DNA of 64,000 bases, taken from assembly GCA_011799875.1 (NCBI GenBank), contig CM022302.1, positions 180,288,942 to 180,352,941 of the forward strand, given 5' to 3'. The position numbers were made by a program, and so were the translations under genes. Under the pieces are notes generated by a model. It did not search any database. It was not told the origin of the DNA and saw only the letters and a list, made by a program, of their open reading frames with translations. Below, in pieces: positions 39,275 to 50,000 of the stretch (the first letter of the stretch is position 1; each line of letters starts with the position of its first letter). The DNA comes from Thinopyrum elongatum (Eukaryota > Streptophyta > Magnoliopsida > Poales > Poaceae).

Positions 39275-39785
39275 CTTTTTTTTTGAGGGAATGCAATCAT
39301 GGCTACTTTATTGAGCTGGTAATAAAGTTACATCGTTCACAAGATCTTGGACTAAGAAATCTGGGGGCTCATCGTCCCAGTTACATGAGGTGTTACTATA
39401 ATATGCATGCTTAGCTAGTTAGTGTGCAGCAGCATTTGCTTTCCTATTACAGTGCATAAATTGGACAGAACTAATCATCCCCGCGAGAATGAAGATTTCT
39501 GCATAGATGGCCGAAGCTTGCGTCCAGATCCTATCCTGTCCCGAGCATGCATCAATTACACCAATCGCATCCGATTCTATCTAAATTGAATGGAAACCCA
39601 TCTCATTTGCTAGTATCAAGCCCTGCTTCATGGCAAATGTTTCCGCTTCATGGCACATGGGGAATACTGAGCACGAACCAGCAAGGAAGACACCCTGGCC
39701 ATCTCTAATTACAGCACCTGTAGAACCATCTCCTGTCCCAGCATGGAAAGAGGCGTCAACATTTACTAGTCAGGGATGCTAATTC
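39275..39785 (-). pseudogene. LINE-type RNase H domain fragment
   Basis: The - strand translates to an RNase H (RVT_3-like) domain: VNVDASFHAGTGDGSTGAV, then FPMCHEAETFAMKQG, IESDAIGVIDACSG, and FMHCNRKANAAAH near the end. The candidate acidic residues D, E and D are present. At least two in-frame stops occur, one before IESDA and one after the final histidine. A T-run with TTTGAGGG at the left edge fits the poly(A) end of a 5'-truncated LINE. No clear target duplication was found. Confidence 0.75.
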
Positions 39786-39802
39786 TTTGTCGCCTATGTG
39801 GG

Positions 39803-41232
39803 ACGATATTTTGAGGAAAAAGTCCAAAACAAATCTTGAACTTGTAGACGAAAAATAAATCGAACTCTCAACTTGTAATTCCGGATATCAGCACGCTGAA
39901 CTTTTCAATCCCGGTCTATTTTAAACCTTGAGGGTGTTCAACCGGTATTCGCTGACGTGGCAAGGATCTCGCTGTACATTCGTACGAATCGGGCCGGCGC
40001 GTTAGCGCCGTCGCTCGCACGCTCCCTCTGCTCTGTTTTTTTTCGTAATGATAATAAATTCTTTTACATTTTTGTAATGACAATAAATTTAAACTACGTG
40101 AACCCACTTGTCTTCTACTAGGAGTGAAAAAAAAATACTAGCATAAAAAAATGTGATTGAGAGAACTCGAACGAGGGATCAAGAAGTCAAAGCAGCCGCA
40201 CCAAGCCAAACGCCCTGAAGATTACTAGTGACTATATGTAGCACACCCTTTATAAGAACAGACAGGCGAGTTCCTATATGAAAATATGTTCTGAAAATTT
40301 CGAAACATTTATTGAAAACAAATATGAACAATTTTGAAATGCCGAATGTATTATTTTAAACTCAAATAATTTATGAAATTCCAAAAAATTGAAAATGTGA
40401 CACGGTAACATTTTGCCAAATGCATGTTTTATATTTTCTTAATGAAAATATTTTTTTTATAAAACTATATGAATTTTTTACATTGTTTAAACTTTTAAAA
40501 AATTTGTTCACATTTCTTAAAAAATGTTTATGTTTGAAATAGTGTTTGATTTTTCGAAATTATTGTGTTTTCAAAAAAATTGTTCATTATTTTAAAAATT
40601 ATTCAGAATTTTCAAAAGGTGTTCCCACTTAAAAAAACAGTGATTTCAAAAACTGTTCAGACCTGCACGTGTAAAATATTTGTTTGCCCATAAAAAAATG
40701 TTTCAAATCTCGACGCTGCTGAGTGTGATTAAAATGTTCGGGCCTCTAATTATAACAGTAAAATCCGATGCTTCTTGTCGCTAGCGGGACGAGTTTTGCA
40801 GCCTGATGAGGTTGCAAGTTCGACTCTGCTCCAGAGTTTATTTTTTTAGGTATTTTGACTCCATGTGTTACGAAAAGGAAAAAAAAATCGCACTTCGCGT
40901 GTTACGAAAAGGAAAAAAGACGTTTTGCTTCTGTTGGCCGTCCCAGTATTTTTCTTCGCGTGTTACGAAAGGGAGAAAAATAGCTCTTCGTGTGTTACAA
41001 AAAGGAAAAAAATTACTTCGCATCTGTTGGGCTGGCCCAACCGTGACCGCAGTCAACAATCATGGGATTCGACATGTCACATCGACAATCCCTGTTTGGA
41101 AACACTCTCAAGGTTTAAAATAGACCGGGATCGAAGAGTTTGGTGTGCTGATTTCCAGGATTGAAAGTTCGGGGTTCGATTTATCTTTCGTCTACAAGTT
41201 CAAGGTTTGTTTTGAAAATTTCCCGATATTTT
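39803..41232. mobile_element. Non-autonomous Mutator-like element with about 120-bp TIRs
   Basis: The element proper is 39812..41223 (1412 bp). CGATATTTT, nine bases, flanks it at 39803..39811 and 41224..41232; nine bases is the Mutator target size. Roughly the first and last 120 bp are inverted repeats with some mismatches; both contain the block TAGACGAAA(A/G)ATAAATCGAAC and its neighbours. The middle is AT-rich (40260..40680) and carries four direct repeats of GTGTTACGAAAAGGAAAAAA-like sequence at about 40866..41010. No transposase is encoded. Confidence 0.8.
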
Positions 41233-41297
41233 GGCAACAGTTTTTCCCCACCATGTATATACTTGCTCTGCCGTTGTTGTAACTGCCGTTTCGGACT

Positions 41298-41880
41298 CGT
41301 AAAATCCCACTACGAAAAGTGTTGAATCACTCCGCTGAATTAGCTTAAAATTCTGCGCACGCGCATGCAAACACACACGTACATAAGGACAAGTTCATCT
41401 CTCATCTGGCATTAAAATTATCGTCTAACATTAAAAGGACCAAGATAAGTTCCGAACATTCGGGTTTTGCCTACGGCAAATCAAAGGTTTTTTATGTCAA
41501 CTTTTGTTGACGCGGGGATTACACTTTTAGTTGGCAAGCATGTCAATTTCATCTTGCAGTTTATTTTTTGCCAGAAAATTGCCATGCATGCCAACTAAAC
41601 TTGTCATCCTCGTGTCAACTAAAATTGTTATCAAAATCGTTTGATTTGTCATGGGCAAAATCCAAAAATTCGGGATTTATCTTTTCCGCAAACTTTTCGG
41701 GTCTCTCGCGCGTGTTTCTTCTTCACTCGGTGACCACCCTACTAATCTACTTCCGTGCATGTTTCACGCTGTTGATTAGCTTCGTTTTCACTGATGATTA
41801 ACCACACAGCCACCCACCCAGTTGCATTCGTACTCTATATAGCACCTAACACAACAGCACATGGCCATGATGCCCTATTG
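41298..41880 (+). promoter_or_regulatory. Duplicate (distal) copy of the DUF247 upstream region
   Basis: 41298..41420 and 41690..41880 match 43145..43220 and 43670..43935 upstream of the DUF247 gene. Shared blocks include GTAAAATCCCACTAC, GGCATTAAAATT, TCTCGCGCG and CCCTACTAATCTACTTCC, and a TATA box (TATATAG at 41836..41842 here, TATATAA at 43888 there). The distal copy was later cut by a LINE at 41881 and contains a MITE-like foldback. Its continuation resumes at 43118. Confidence 0.7.
41444..41681. mobile_element. MITE-like foldback in the distal promoter copy
   Basis: About 42 bp at each end form an imperfect inverted repeat: GATAAGTTCCGAACATTCGG at the left, and the reverse complement of the right end begins GATAAATCCCGAATTTTTGG. 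The proximal promoter copy lacks this segment, so it is an insertion. Target duplication and family are unclear. Confidence 0.55.
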
Positions 41881-43117
41881 GTATATGAAGGACAAGACGT
41901 GTTTCGCTGGAACCTCACTATATCTGGGTTCCGTCATAGTTGATTCTAGGTATCATGCGTTCACGTATTTAGAGGACCCAGTGAATGATACCAAGAAAAT
42001 TTGGAGCTCGAAGATTTCAGTACAAGTTAAAATATTCATGTGGTATCTGAGAACTGTGCTAATCAAGTTCAATCTCGCCCGTCGCAATTGGCACGGAAGC
42101 AAGAAGTGTAGTTTTTGCACTTATAACGAGACAATCAAACACCTTTTTCTCAACGCAAATTTATGCATTCTACGTGGCCAGTCATCCAAATAGCGTTTAA
42201 TTTATATCCGCCCACAAGTGTTATAAATATTTTTGGTTATTGGTTGGACAGTTCCAAATAGGTTCACAACGCTAATAAGGGTGGGAGCATGTCGAGATGG
42301 ACGTTTGGTTCTTAGGTGTATATATACCCTATATGCAAAAATAATTAGTAATTCAAAAAATTCTGAAAATGTTTTTGAAATAAAGTTGAGTTCTATTGCA
42401 CTCGTAAAAAAATCGCGAAGGAAAAACCCCTGTTGAATTCAGCAAAAAAAAAAAGGCCAAATAGGTGTGATAGTAACTTTTGTATATAGTAATAAAATTC
42501 ATGTTTTTGCCCTGAAGTCAAGAAGTTTTTTCCTTCGCAAAAAGTTATATACTAGTGCAAAAGAAAGACAAATTTATTCCAACTAAAGTTCTGGAATTTT
42601 TTAATTTTTTTGTAATTATTAAAATTTTCCCATATAGGGTGTATATACATATGAGAACAAAAGGGCATTTCTCGAGAGCATATGTCTTATATCGGCGCTT
42701 TGGCTATGTGGGCTTTGTGAGCACAAACTTCTCTCTTTCAATTTCAGGCTATTTTTCGTTGTACGCACTCACTTGGTACGTTGTCTACGCTACACCGAAC
42801 GAAGCATCAAACCGTTGTTCAAGGCGGTGTATATGCAATTGGAGTGAGTGGTCCGAGAGGTTTTTACCCAATATGGGTGGCAGCATAATCTCCGGATTAG
42901 TCCACTCCTTCGAAGTAGGCATAGTGTCAATCTTATATGATTTTACTATTGCCGATATGTCGGCTTTTCTATCTTTTGTCAGTTTGTTAGTGTTTGACTG
43001 TGTGTATATAAATTATGCAGAGACTGGGTGTTGCTAACCATGCTTTATATCGGTTGATGCTATATTTTGAGTTAACAAAAACGTACTTTATCGAACGAAA
43101 AAAGTGATGCCCTATTG
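41868..43117 (+). mobile_element. 5'-truncated LINE with 13-bp target duplication
   Basis: TGATGCCCTATTG occurs at 41868..41880 and 43105..43117; the insert is 41881..43104. The first part translates to the zinc-binding domain that follows plant LINE reverse transcriptases: KIWSSKISVQVKIFMWYL, then RRNWHGSKKCSFC and NETIKHLF, with the expected Cys/His spacing. A C-terminal remnant reading FTQYGWQHNLRI appears after 42860, and an A-rich tail ends the insert. A foldback at 42296..42670 interrupts it. The uninterrupted target sequence is preserved at 43924 in the proximal promoter copy. Confidence 0.8.
42296..42670. mobile_element. AT-rich foldback (MITE-like) inside the LINE fragment
   Basis: Around 60 bp near 42300..42365 are the imperfect reverse complement of 42590..42660; both arms carry TATATACAC/GTGTATATA and CATATAGGG blocks. 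The LINE C-terminal coding remnant resumes on the far side, which shows this is an insertion. Ends are approximate. Confidence 0.55.
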
Positions 43118-43142
43118 ACCTAGTTAACTCTCCATCTAGTGA

Positions 43143-44078
43143 GTAAAATCCCACTACAAAAGGTGCTGAATGCCGGTGAATTAGCTCAAAATTCTGCGCA
43201 GGGTTTGAGATCGGTCCAGAACGAGTTGCGATGGCGCCTTCTGAGTCGGCCAAGCCGTCGGCGCAGACCAGTTTGGTTCTGGAACGCATGGGAAATTGCT
43301 AAACTCATCTTCAGATTCATCTTTTGTTTATGACCCCGGCTCCCATGTATGTTTTCCCACAGTTAATTCTTCCCATCTTCTAGATGATCGGTTGGGTTAT
43401 CCAGATAGTATGATTGCTAGTTATAATGAACTAATCCAACCAGGCTGGCCGACTTGAGTCAATCATCGCTCCATTTTGAGCTGCACCAACTGGGCCACCC
43501 AAGACACCCAAGAACTGCACCAAATGGGCGCGTACGTCCGACCGATGCGCTCATGGACGCATCATTCCCCGACACCCACCAGTTTTTTTTTTTTTTGAGG
43601 GGTAACACCCACCACGTTCAAAACGTTTGTTTAACACCAATGCATGACCGTTCACGACGTGAGACGCCCACGCGCATGCAGCCAACACACACGTACACGA
43701 GAACAAGCTCATCTATCGTCTGGCATTAAAATTCCCCGGTCTCTCGCGCGCGTTTCTTCTTCACTCGGTGACGACGATGACCCTACTAATCTACTTCCGC
43801 GCATGTTTCACGCTAGCTAGCTGTCGATTAGCTTCGTTTTATCTCATGATTAACCGCACAACCACCCACCGACTTGCATGCATACTCTATATAACACCTA
43901 ACTAACTCAGCAGCACAGTCCATGATGCCCTATTGACCTAGTTAACTCCATCAAGTTAGAAGCCATTGGCAACCAGCTCACATGCTATATACAGCTCGGA
44001 TCGGATCAATAACGACTAAGCTCAGCTAAGCTAAGCCAGGGGAGGAGAGATCTAGATCGGCGAACGCTAGCTAGCACG
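43143..44078 (+). promoter_or_regulatory. Proximal promoter and 5' UTR of the DUF247 gene
   Basis: A TATA box (TATATAA) lies at 43888..43894, about 185 bp before the start codon. This region is the second copy of the sequence at 41298..41880. It carries its own insert between 43221 and about 43670, not found in the distal copy, including a small poly-T insertion at 43572..43614. No other gene is visible. Confidence 0.6.
43572..43614. repeat. 23-bp poly-T micro-insertion with 10-bp duplicated flanks
   Basis: ACACCCACCA occurs at 43572..43581 and 43605..43614. The 23 bases between are a T-run followed by GAGGGGTA. This is the same form as the insertion at 33783..33795. Confidence 0.5.
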
Positions 44079-47000
44079 ATGGCGTTGGCGCAGCTGCAGG
44101 CGCAGGCGCGGTTCGTGGGGGTGGCTGCGACGAACGCCGGCATGGAGCTGGAGCTGGACGACCACCAGTCGCGGTGGGTGAGCCAGGTGCGGCGGCGGAT
44201 GGAGGCCGGGGCTGAGGAGCTGGGCGCCGTGGCCAAGGTCTTCGACGTGCCGCGGCTGCTGCGGGCCACCAGGCCCGAGGAGTACGCGCCGCAGCACTTC
44301 GCCCTGGGGCCCTACCACTACCAGCGGCCTGAGCTCAGGGACATGGAGCGCTACAAGCTCGCCGCAGCCAAGCGCGCCGAGAAGCTCTTCACCGGCGACC
44401 GCAGGTTCGATGACCTCGTGCAAAAGTTTGTCAAGATGCAGGAGATGATCCGGGCCCCCTACAACAGGTACCGTACGTATACTTTTTTTTTCTCCTTTTC
44501 TTTTTATTATACTGTACTAACGAGCTACTTGGCTCATTAAGGGTCGGCTCGTTAATCTCATGCTCGTTAAGACTCGACTCATTAAGCTCGTTAAGATTAA
44601 CGAGTAAAAAAAACTCTGATTGACTATGTTCGTTCAAAGCTCGCGAGCGCTCGTGAGTACCCGTTAACAGACATTACCCTTTTTAACTTCAGTTCTGATG
44701 TGTTTTTATGGAGAAAGAAAGTGACCATATGAGGAGCTATGCTAGTTATTGTCTCCCATGGGCTAGGTTGGATCGATTAGATGGAATAGATAGGTTGAGA
44801 TGCCAAGAAATATTGCCACTATAACATAAAAAATATGTGGTGTGTTGTATCTACGAGCTTAACGAGTTGCTCATGAAACTTGTTAGCTCGCTCATTTAAG
44901 ATCATTAAGTTTAATGAGCTTGCTCGTGAAACTCGTTAGCTTACTCATTAAGCTCGTTAAGTTTAATGAGCTGAAACCTGTGCTTGACTCTGTTCATTAA
45001 AAAGTGAGCAACGAGCTTAACGAGCCAAGCTACCGAGCGTTCATTAAGCTCGTGAGCTACGAGCTTTTGGTCCAGCCCTAATTATACACATCCATCTGCC
45101 TCCTCTCCCTTACGAGTTATCTTTTATACCACTCGTCAAATTAATTATCTGTGTTATTATTTAAGAACCATGAATAAGTTTACCATAAACTTTACACATG
45201 AGTGCTTTTGTTCTCTTGTACTGCCTGAAATGGAAATGCTAAGTGAGGGTCTACTTTTAATTTGAGAGTTTCTTAAAGGCATGCAGCTGAGCTTGATAAC
45301 GCAATGACAAGCACAGTAATTTGGCATTTCCGGCTGGCGACCACAAATTGGTGTCATGTAGCGTTCACGAAATAAATATTCTGTAATCTAGCATTGTATT
45401 TGACAGGCAAATATAAAGTAGGGACCTTTTTTATTGCAGAGGATTGCAACTTGCACCCCCGAACAATAAAATAACAAGAAAAAAATACCATTCCAACTGA
45501 TGACATAGACTCGCGTCGCCCCCGCCCTGGGCGACTCGGGGGCTTCTCCAACCCTAGGCGCCGCCGCCGCCCTCTCCTCCTCCCCTCCTCGCGCCGCCGC
45601 CGGGTGAAACCCGCGTGGCAGACGGCGGCGGCGGGGGGACTTCCTCTCCCGACTCCCCTTCCTCCGCTGGCGACGGATCTAGGCGGCAGGCGGCGGTGTC
45701 CTGCGCCGCTCGCGGTCGGGCGCGAGGTGGCAGAACTCGGCGAGCGGTGGCGGGGCGTGGGGCGCGCGGCGGCGGGCCTCGGCAGGTGGTGGCGGGCGCT
45801 GGGCTCGCGGCGGCGCTCCGACGTGTGCAGGCGGCGGTGGCCCCTGTGCGCGGTCGGCGGCTCCCTCTTCGACCTGGACGGCGCGGGGGGGTGGCGGCGG
45901 CCCGGCGTGGCCGGCGATCTGGATGCGGTGGGGCCGGTGGCTCGATGGTCTGCCGGAGATCCAGGGGCATCATCATCTCCGACTCGATCTGCTTCGGTTC
46001 GTGCTAGATCCGGTACAGGGAGACTGTTGTCATCTCCCGGTGCTGGCTACATAGATCTGACGGCGACGGCTGGACCCTTAGTCTAGTCTTCGACAGAGAA
46101 GGCGGTGGTCCGTGCACAAGAAATGGATGGAGTTCTTCGAACATATCTGGGTGAAAACCTGCTCTTGGCAAGATGCCAAAGCCGGCGGTGGCGGCGCTCT
46201 ACGGTGTCGTTTCCCTTCTTGAAGGCATCGCCGTGGAGAAGTTCTAGACTATGATCTGCTACCTCCGGGGAAAACCCTAGATCGATAGATCAGAAGACGG
46301 CGGTGCATTTGTGTCGTTTCCCCCTTGGGGGCGTCTTTCGTGGAGGTGCACGCGGGCTCGAGGGACCAGTGGACGACGTCTTTGGTGGAGCGGTGCTTTA
46401 TCATGCACATTGATGGTGACAGATCTCGATGGCATAGCGCTCTGGAGATTAGGCGTCTGATGTGCGATGATGGACTCGCGCAGTGTAGGAGATATGCCCT
46501 AGAGGCAATAATAAATGTTATTATTTATCTCCGTGTTCATAATTAGGTTTATGTTCCATGCTATAACTGCTGTGGTTCCCGAGCCCGTATATCCATAAAG
46601 GCTCTGGGGAAAACCCATGTGCACGTGTGGAATAATAAACGGTAAAATGTATTCCTAGTCATGCCTCTAAGACTAGCTCAAGTGTTGCATGATGATTATG
46701 TTTTCCCAATCATAGGCATGTCTATGCCAGCAACTTTGAGGGCACAAATGTTAGAAGAACATTTGTGTTGAATCGACCCGATTGATGTTATGCTATGAGA
46801 TACATTCGTCACAAGTTAATGGTTAATAACGCAGAGATGGTTAATGTTTGCATAATTCCTTAGACCATGAGAGTATCGAGTTTCTTCATGCTTGCTTCAT
46901 GAACTTTGGGGTTTGTTAAACGTCATCCGTAAATGGGTGGCTATTACGGCGGCTTACGGGTTCATGGAAAAGTATGTCAAGTAACTTGATAGCTCAAGAT

Positions 47001-50000
47001 TGGGATTTGCTCCTCCGGCGATGGAGAGATATCTCTGGGCCCTCTCGGTGTTACGGTATCCATCATCGTCTGGTCAGACACTTTGTGATTTGATCACGGG
47101 GATGCCGGAACACGGTAACGAGAAAAGAGAACAATACCGGTAACGAGGTAACTAGCATAGTGGACAAGTTGTTGATCCACGGGAATGCCAACATGTCTCA
47201 CCTTGGGTATTTGTAACATATCGCGAAGCAACAGGAATAGCACACGGCAACTGGAGGTTCACTCGAATATTCATTCGTGTGGGTATAGGGGTCAATATGG
47301 GTGTCCACGGCTCCGATGCTGATCATTGATCGGAAAGTGTTCCGGTCATGTCTATACTTCACCGAACCTATAGGGTCACACGCTTAAGGGTCATCTATCT
47401 GTTGAACGCTAGACAGGGAGTCTGAGAGAAAGTCACCGAAAATGTTTCGGAGACAACGGAAGAGTTCCGAGAGAGAGAAAACCGAAAGAGTTTCGGTAAA
47501 ACCGAAAAGTTGTTTCGGAATATATTATTTGGTCAAAAAGGGTTTCGGCACCGCCTGGAAATTTTCAGAGGATGCCAGAATTGGTCTGGGAATTTTCGGA
47601 GAGAAAAACCGAAATGTTCCGAAACTGCCGTAACCGCTGTTAATGCTTTCCGCTGATGAAAACCACCGCATCGAAAATGTTTCGGATCATGCCCAGAATA
47701 ATTTTAGAGGGTGCCGGAAATGTTCTGGGACTTTTTGGAATTTTTCAGAAAAAGTTTCGCGGAAAACATCTTGTCTCAGCGCGAGGGGACAAGATCCCAC
47801 GAATCGGGGGTTGCATGTTTGGTGGCTTTTTGTCTAGGGAGCATGCATGTTTCATGGAGACATGTTGGTGGCTTGTTGGGGGGGCCCTCCCCCATGGGGA
47901 GACAAGGTGTGGGCCGGCCCAAGGGCTGCCATGGTGGTGTCCCCTTGGTGCCCCCCTTGTGTTACCATTATGCCCTTTCATGTGTGACATAAAGCTTGGG
48001 TATTTTGGTATTTCAACATCCCACCCCACCCCTTGCCTTGGCCTATAAAAGAAGGAGAAGGGGCTGCCATTCTCCCCATCCCTTGCTCTCATACACATGC
48101 CAAGATGTTATCTGGCTTCTCTCTCCCTCCCACGAAAAGAGTTTCGTAGAGCCGAAAGGCTGTCTGGGTTCTGGCAGGAACTAGTTCTGGACGGCGAAGC
48201 CCTGCCGGATAGGTGACACCGTATGTGTGCAACTCTGTAGAGAGGTCGTAGTTTCGATCTTAGTGCCCGAGGGGCTGTTCGAGAGTGCCTCCCGAAGGGC
48301 TGTCCAAGTGACGGTCCGAGTTCTGTGAGTCCTCCCGAAGGGCTGTCTGAGTGACCGTTCGGGTTTCGAAGGTCCTCCCGAAGGGCTGTCCGCGACATCG
48401 TCCGGTGGACTGTTCGACCGCCTCCCGGAGGGCTGTGCGAAGGGAAGACGAGGGTATACATCCTCGCGGTTGGGAGGTTGTAAATCCTAGCTGCGGGGAT
48501 CTGCACCGCCGATCGTCATCGACTCTACTTCCGCTGCGCTACGAGTCGGTAACGAAAATGATCAAACCTTGTATGCAGTCTCCATAGTGGTCCTGGGCTG
48601 GTGCGTAGGGCGGAATTTTTTTGTTTTCTGCTGCGTTACCCTACACGCAGGAGGGTGACGCTGTCTGGCGTCGTGGTGGCGTCGACGGCAGCTAGACCGG
48701 ACAAGGTAGATGCAGCAGTACAGCTCTAAAGATGGATTGGTGGCAGGTGGTTGCGGCGGCCTCATACCCGGCAGGCGTCCTGGTTGAGGAGTGCGCCGGA
48801 CTAGTGGGTGCCCCATACCCGGCAGGCGTCCTGGTTGGGACCTCAGGTCTTAGATGTTAGGTTTGGCTGCGAGGTCTGTTTGGTATTAGGCCCAGACTAT
48901 CAGCATCCCTTCATCAACTGGATAGGAGTAGCGACAGATGTTGTCTAGACGGTGGCTTTAGTCTTACTGTTGTATGACTTTGTAAGGTCTTGTGTCAATA
49001 ATTAATAAAGTAGCTGCATGCATCGTCCAGATGCAGAGGCCGGGGGTCCTCCTCCTTTAAAAAAAAAGATGACATAGACGTACACACACAAAACATAATG
49101 CCTTCAATGTTTAACTAGCATTATCCAGTTACTTCTGCAAGCTAGCCATAAAAAAATGGCAGTGGCACTTAGGGAATCAGAGAAGAAAATCAAAGTCAAA
49201 TTGAGAAATTGATAGAGTTGCATTGTTTATCAAATGTATGAATATCATCATCTCATTAGGATTCTTGATGTTTGTATTTGTTTCAGTTTCTTCAACCTAA
49301 TGCACTATGTTTCGTCAATCAATAAAGTAAAAAAAAAAACTGAGGCAGTCTTATATAGTTGCAACGTCTATGAAATTTTTGAATCATGATCTCATTAGGA
49401 TTCTTGATTTTTGTGTTTAGTCCAGTTTCTTCAATTTGATGCACTATGCTTGTCAATCAATAAGTCAGATAGCCTATTAAAAAGCTTGACTTGTTTCATG
49501 AACCTAATAATGTAAACCATATGACAATTTTCGAGCATGGTCGTAATTTTAAAATGTCGTTCCAAAAAGACTAAGTTTGGAAGCAATTTGGAATGTTGAT
49601 TTTGTTATTGTTACCTAGACCTCCATGAATGTGATTTGAAATCACAAAAATTGCACCGAGGAAGGAAACTAAACGATGTTTGTTGTCAAAAGAAAATTGA
49701 AAATCTTTTGATTTTTTTATTTGTTTTGATTTTACTATTTATACAGGAGCTGAGCTAGGGATTGTTTTGCGAGAGTACTTTTGAACTCGGATTAGAAGAG
49801 CACTTTCGTCCCTTGCCGCCCGTCTCTTTCCAGCTATTTGCATGACCAAAGAAGCGTGCACTCGTCTAAAAAAAAAGCGTGTACTCATTGGCTGCATGTT
49901 GCATGGCTGCATGCAGGCAGTAGTGCTCCTCTGCGTTCGTTCGAAAGAAAGAAAAAAGAATCAGATGACACTAAATGTTTTAAGGCAAAAGCGCGTTCAG

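Larger units (their letters stand above)
45499..49079 (+). mobile_element. Non-LTR insertion in the DUF247 intron, 12-bp target duplication
   Basis: GATGACATAGAC occurs at 45499..45510 and 49068..49079. The insert 45511..49067 starts with a very GC-rich leader. It ends with AATTAATAAAGTAGCTGCAT, a downstream GATGCAGAGGCCGGGGGTCC block and an A-run, the 3' end common to Triticeae non-LTR elements. The solo LTR at 46484..48645 was inserted later, so the original insert was about 1.4 kb. No reverse transcriptase is present; the open frame at 45604..46086 has no domain. It is therefore a non-autonomous or truncated copy. Confidence 0.8.

Noticed and set aside
40785..40850. Possible tRNA-like sequence (GGTTGCAAGTTCGACTCTGCT)
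   Set aside because: A T-arm-like GGTT.AAGTTCGA.. block is visible, but no matching acceptor stem, D-arm or anticodon arm can be formed around it.
45604..46086. 160-codon frame in the GC-rich leader of the intronic non-LTR insertion
   Set aside because: No domain, overlapping frames on both strands, and it is not preserved in the related copy at 52598..53514.
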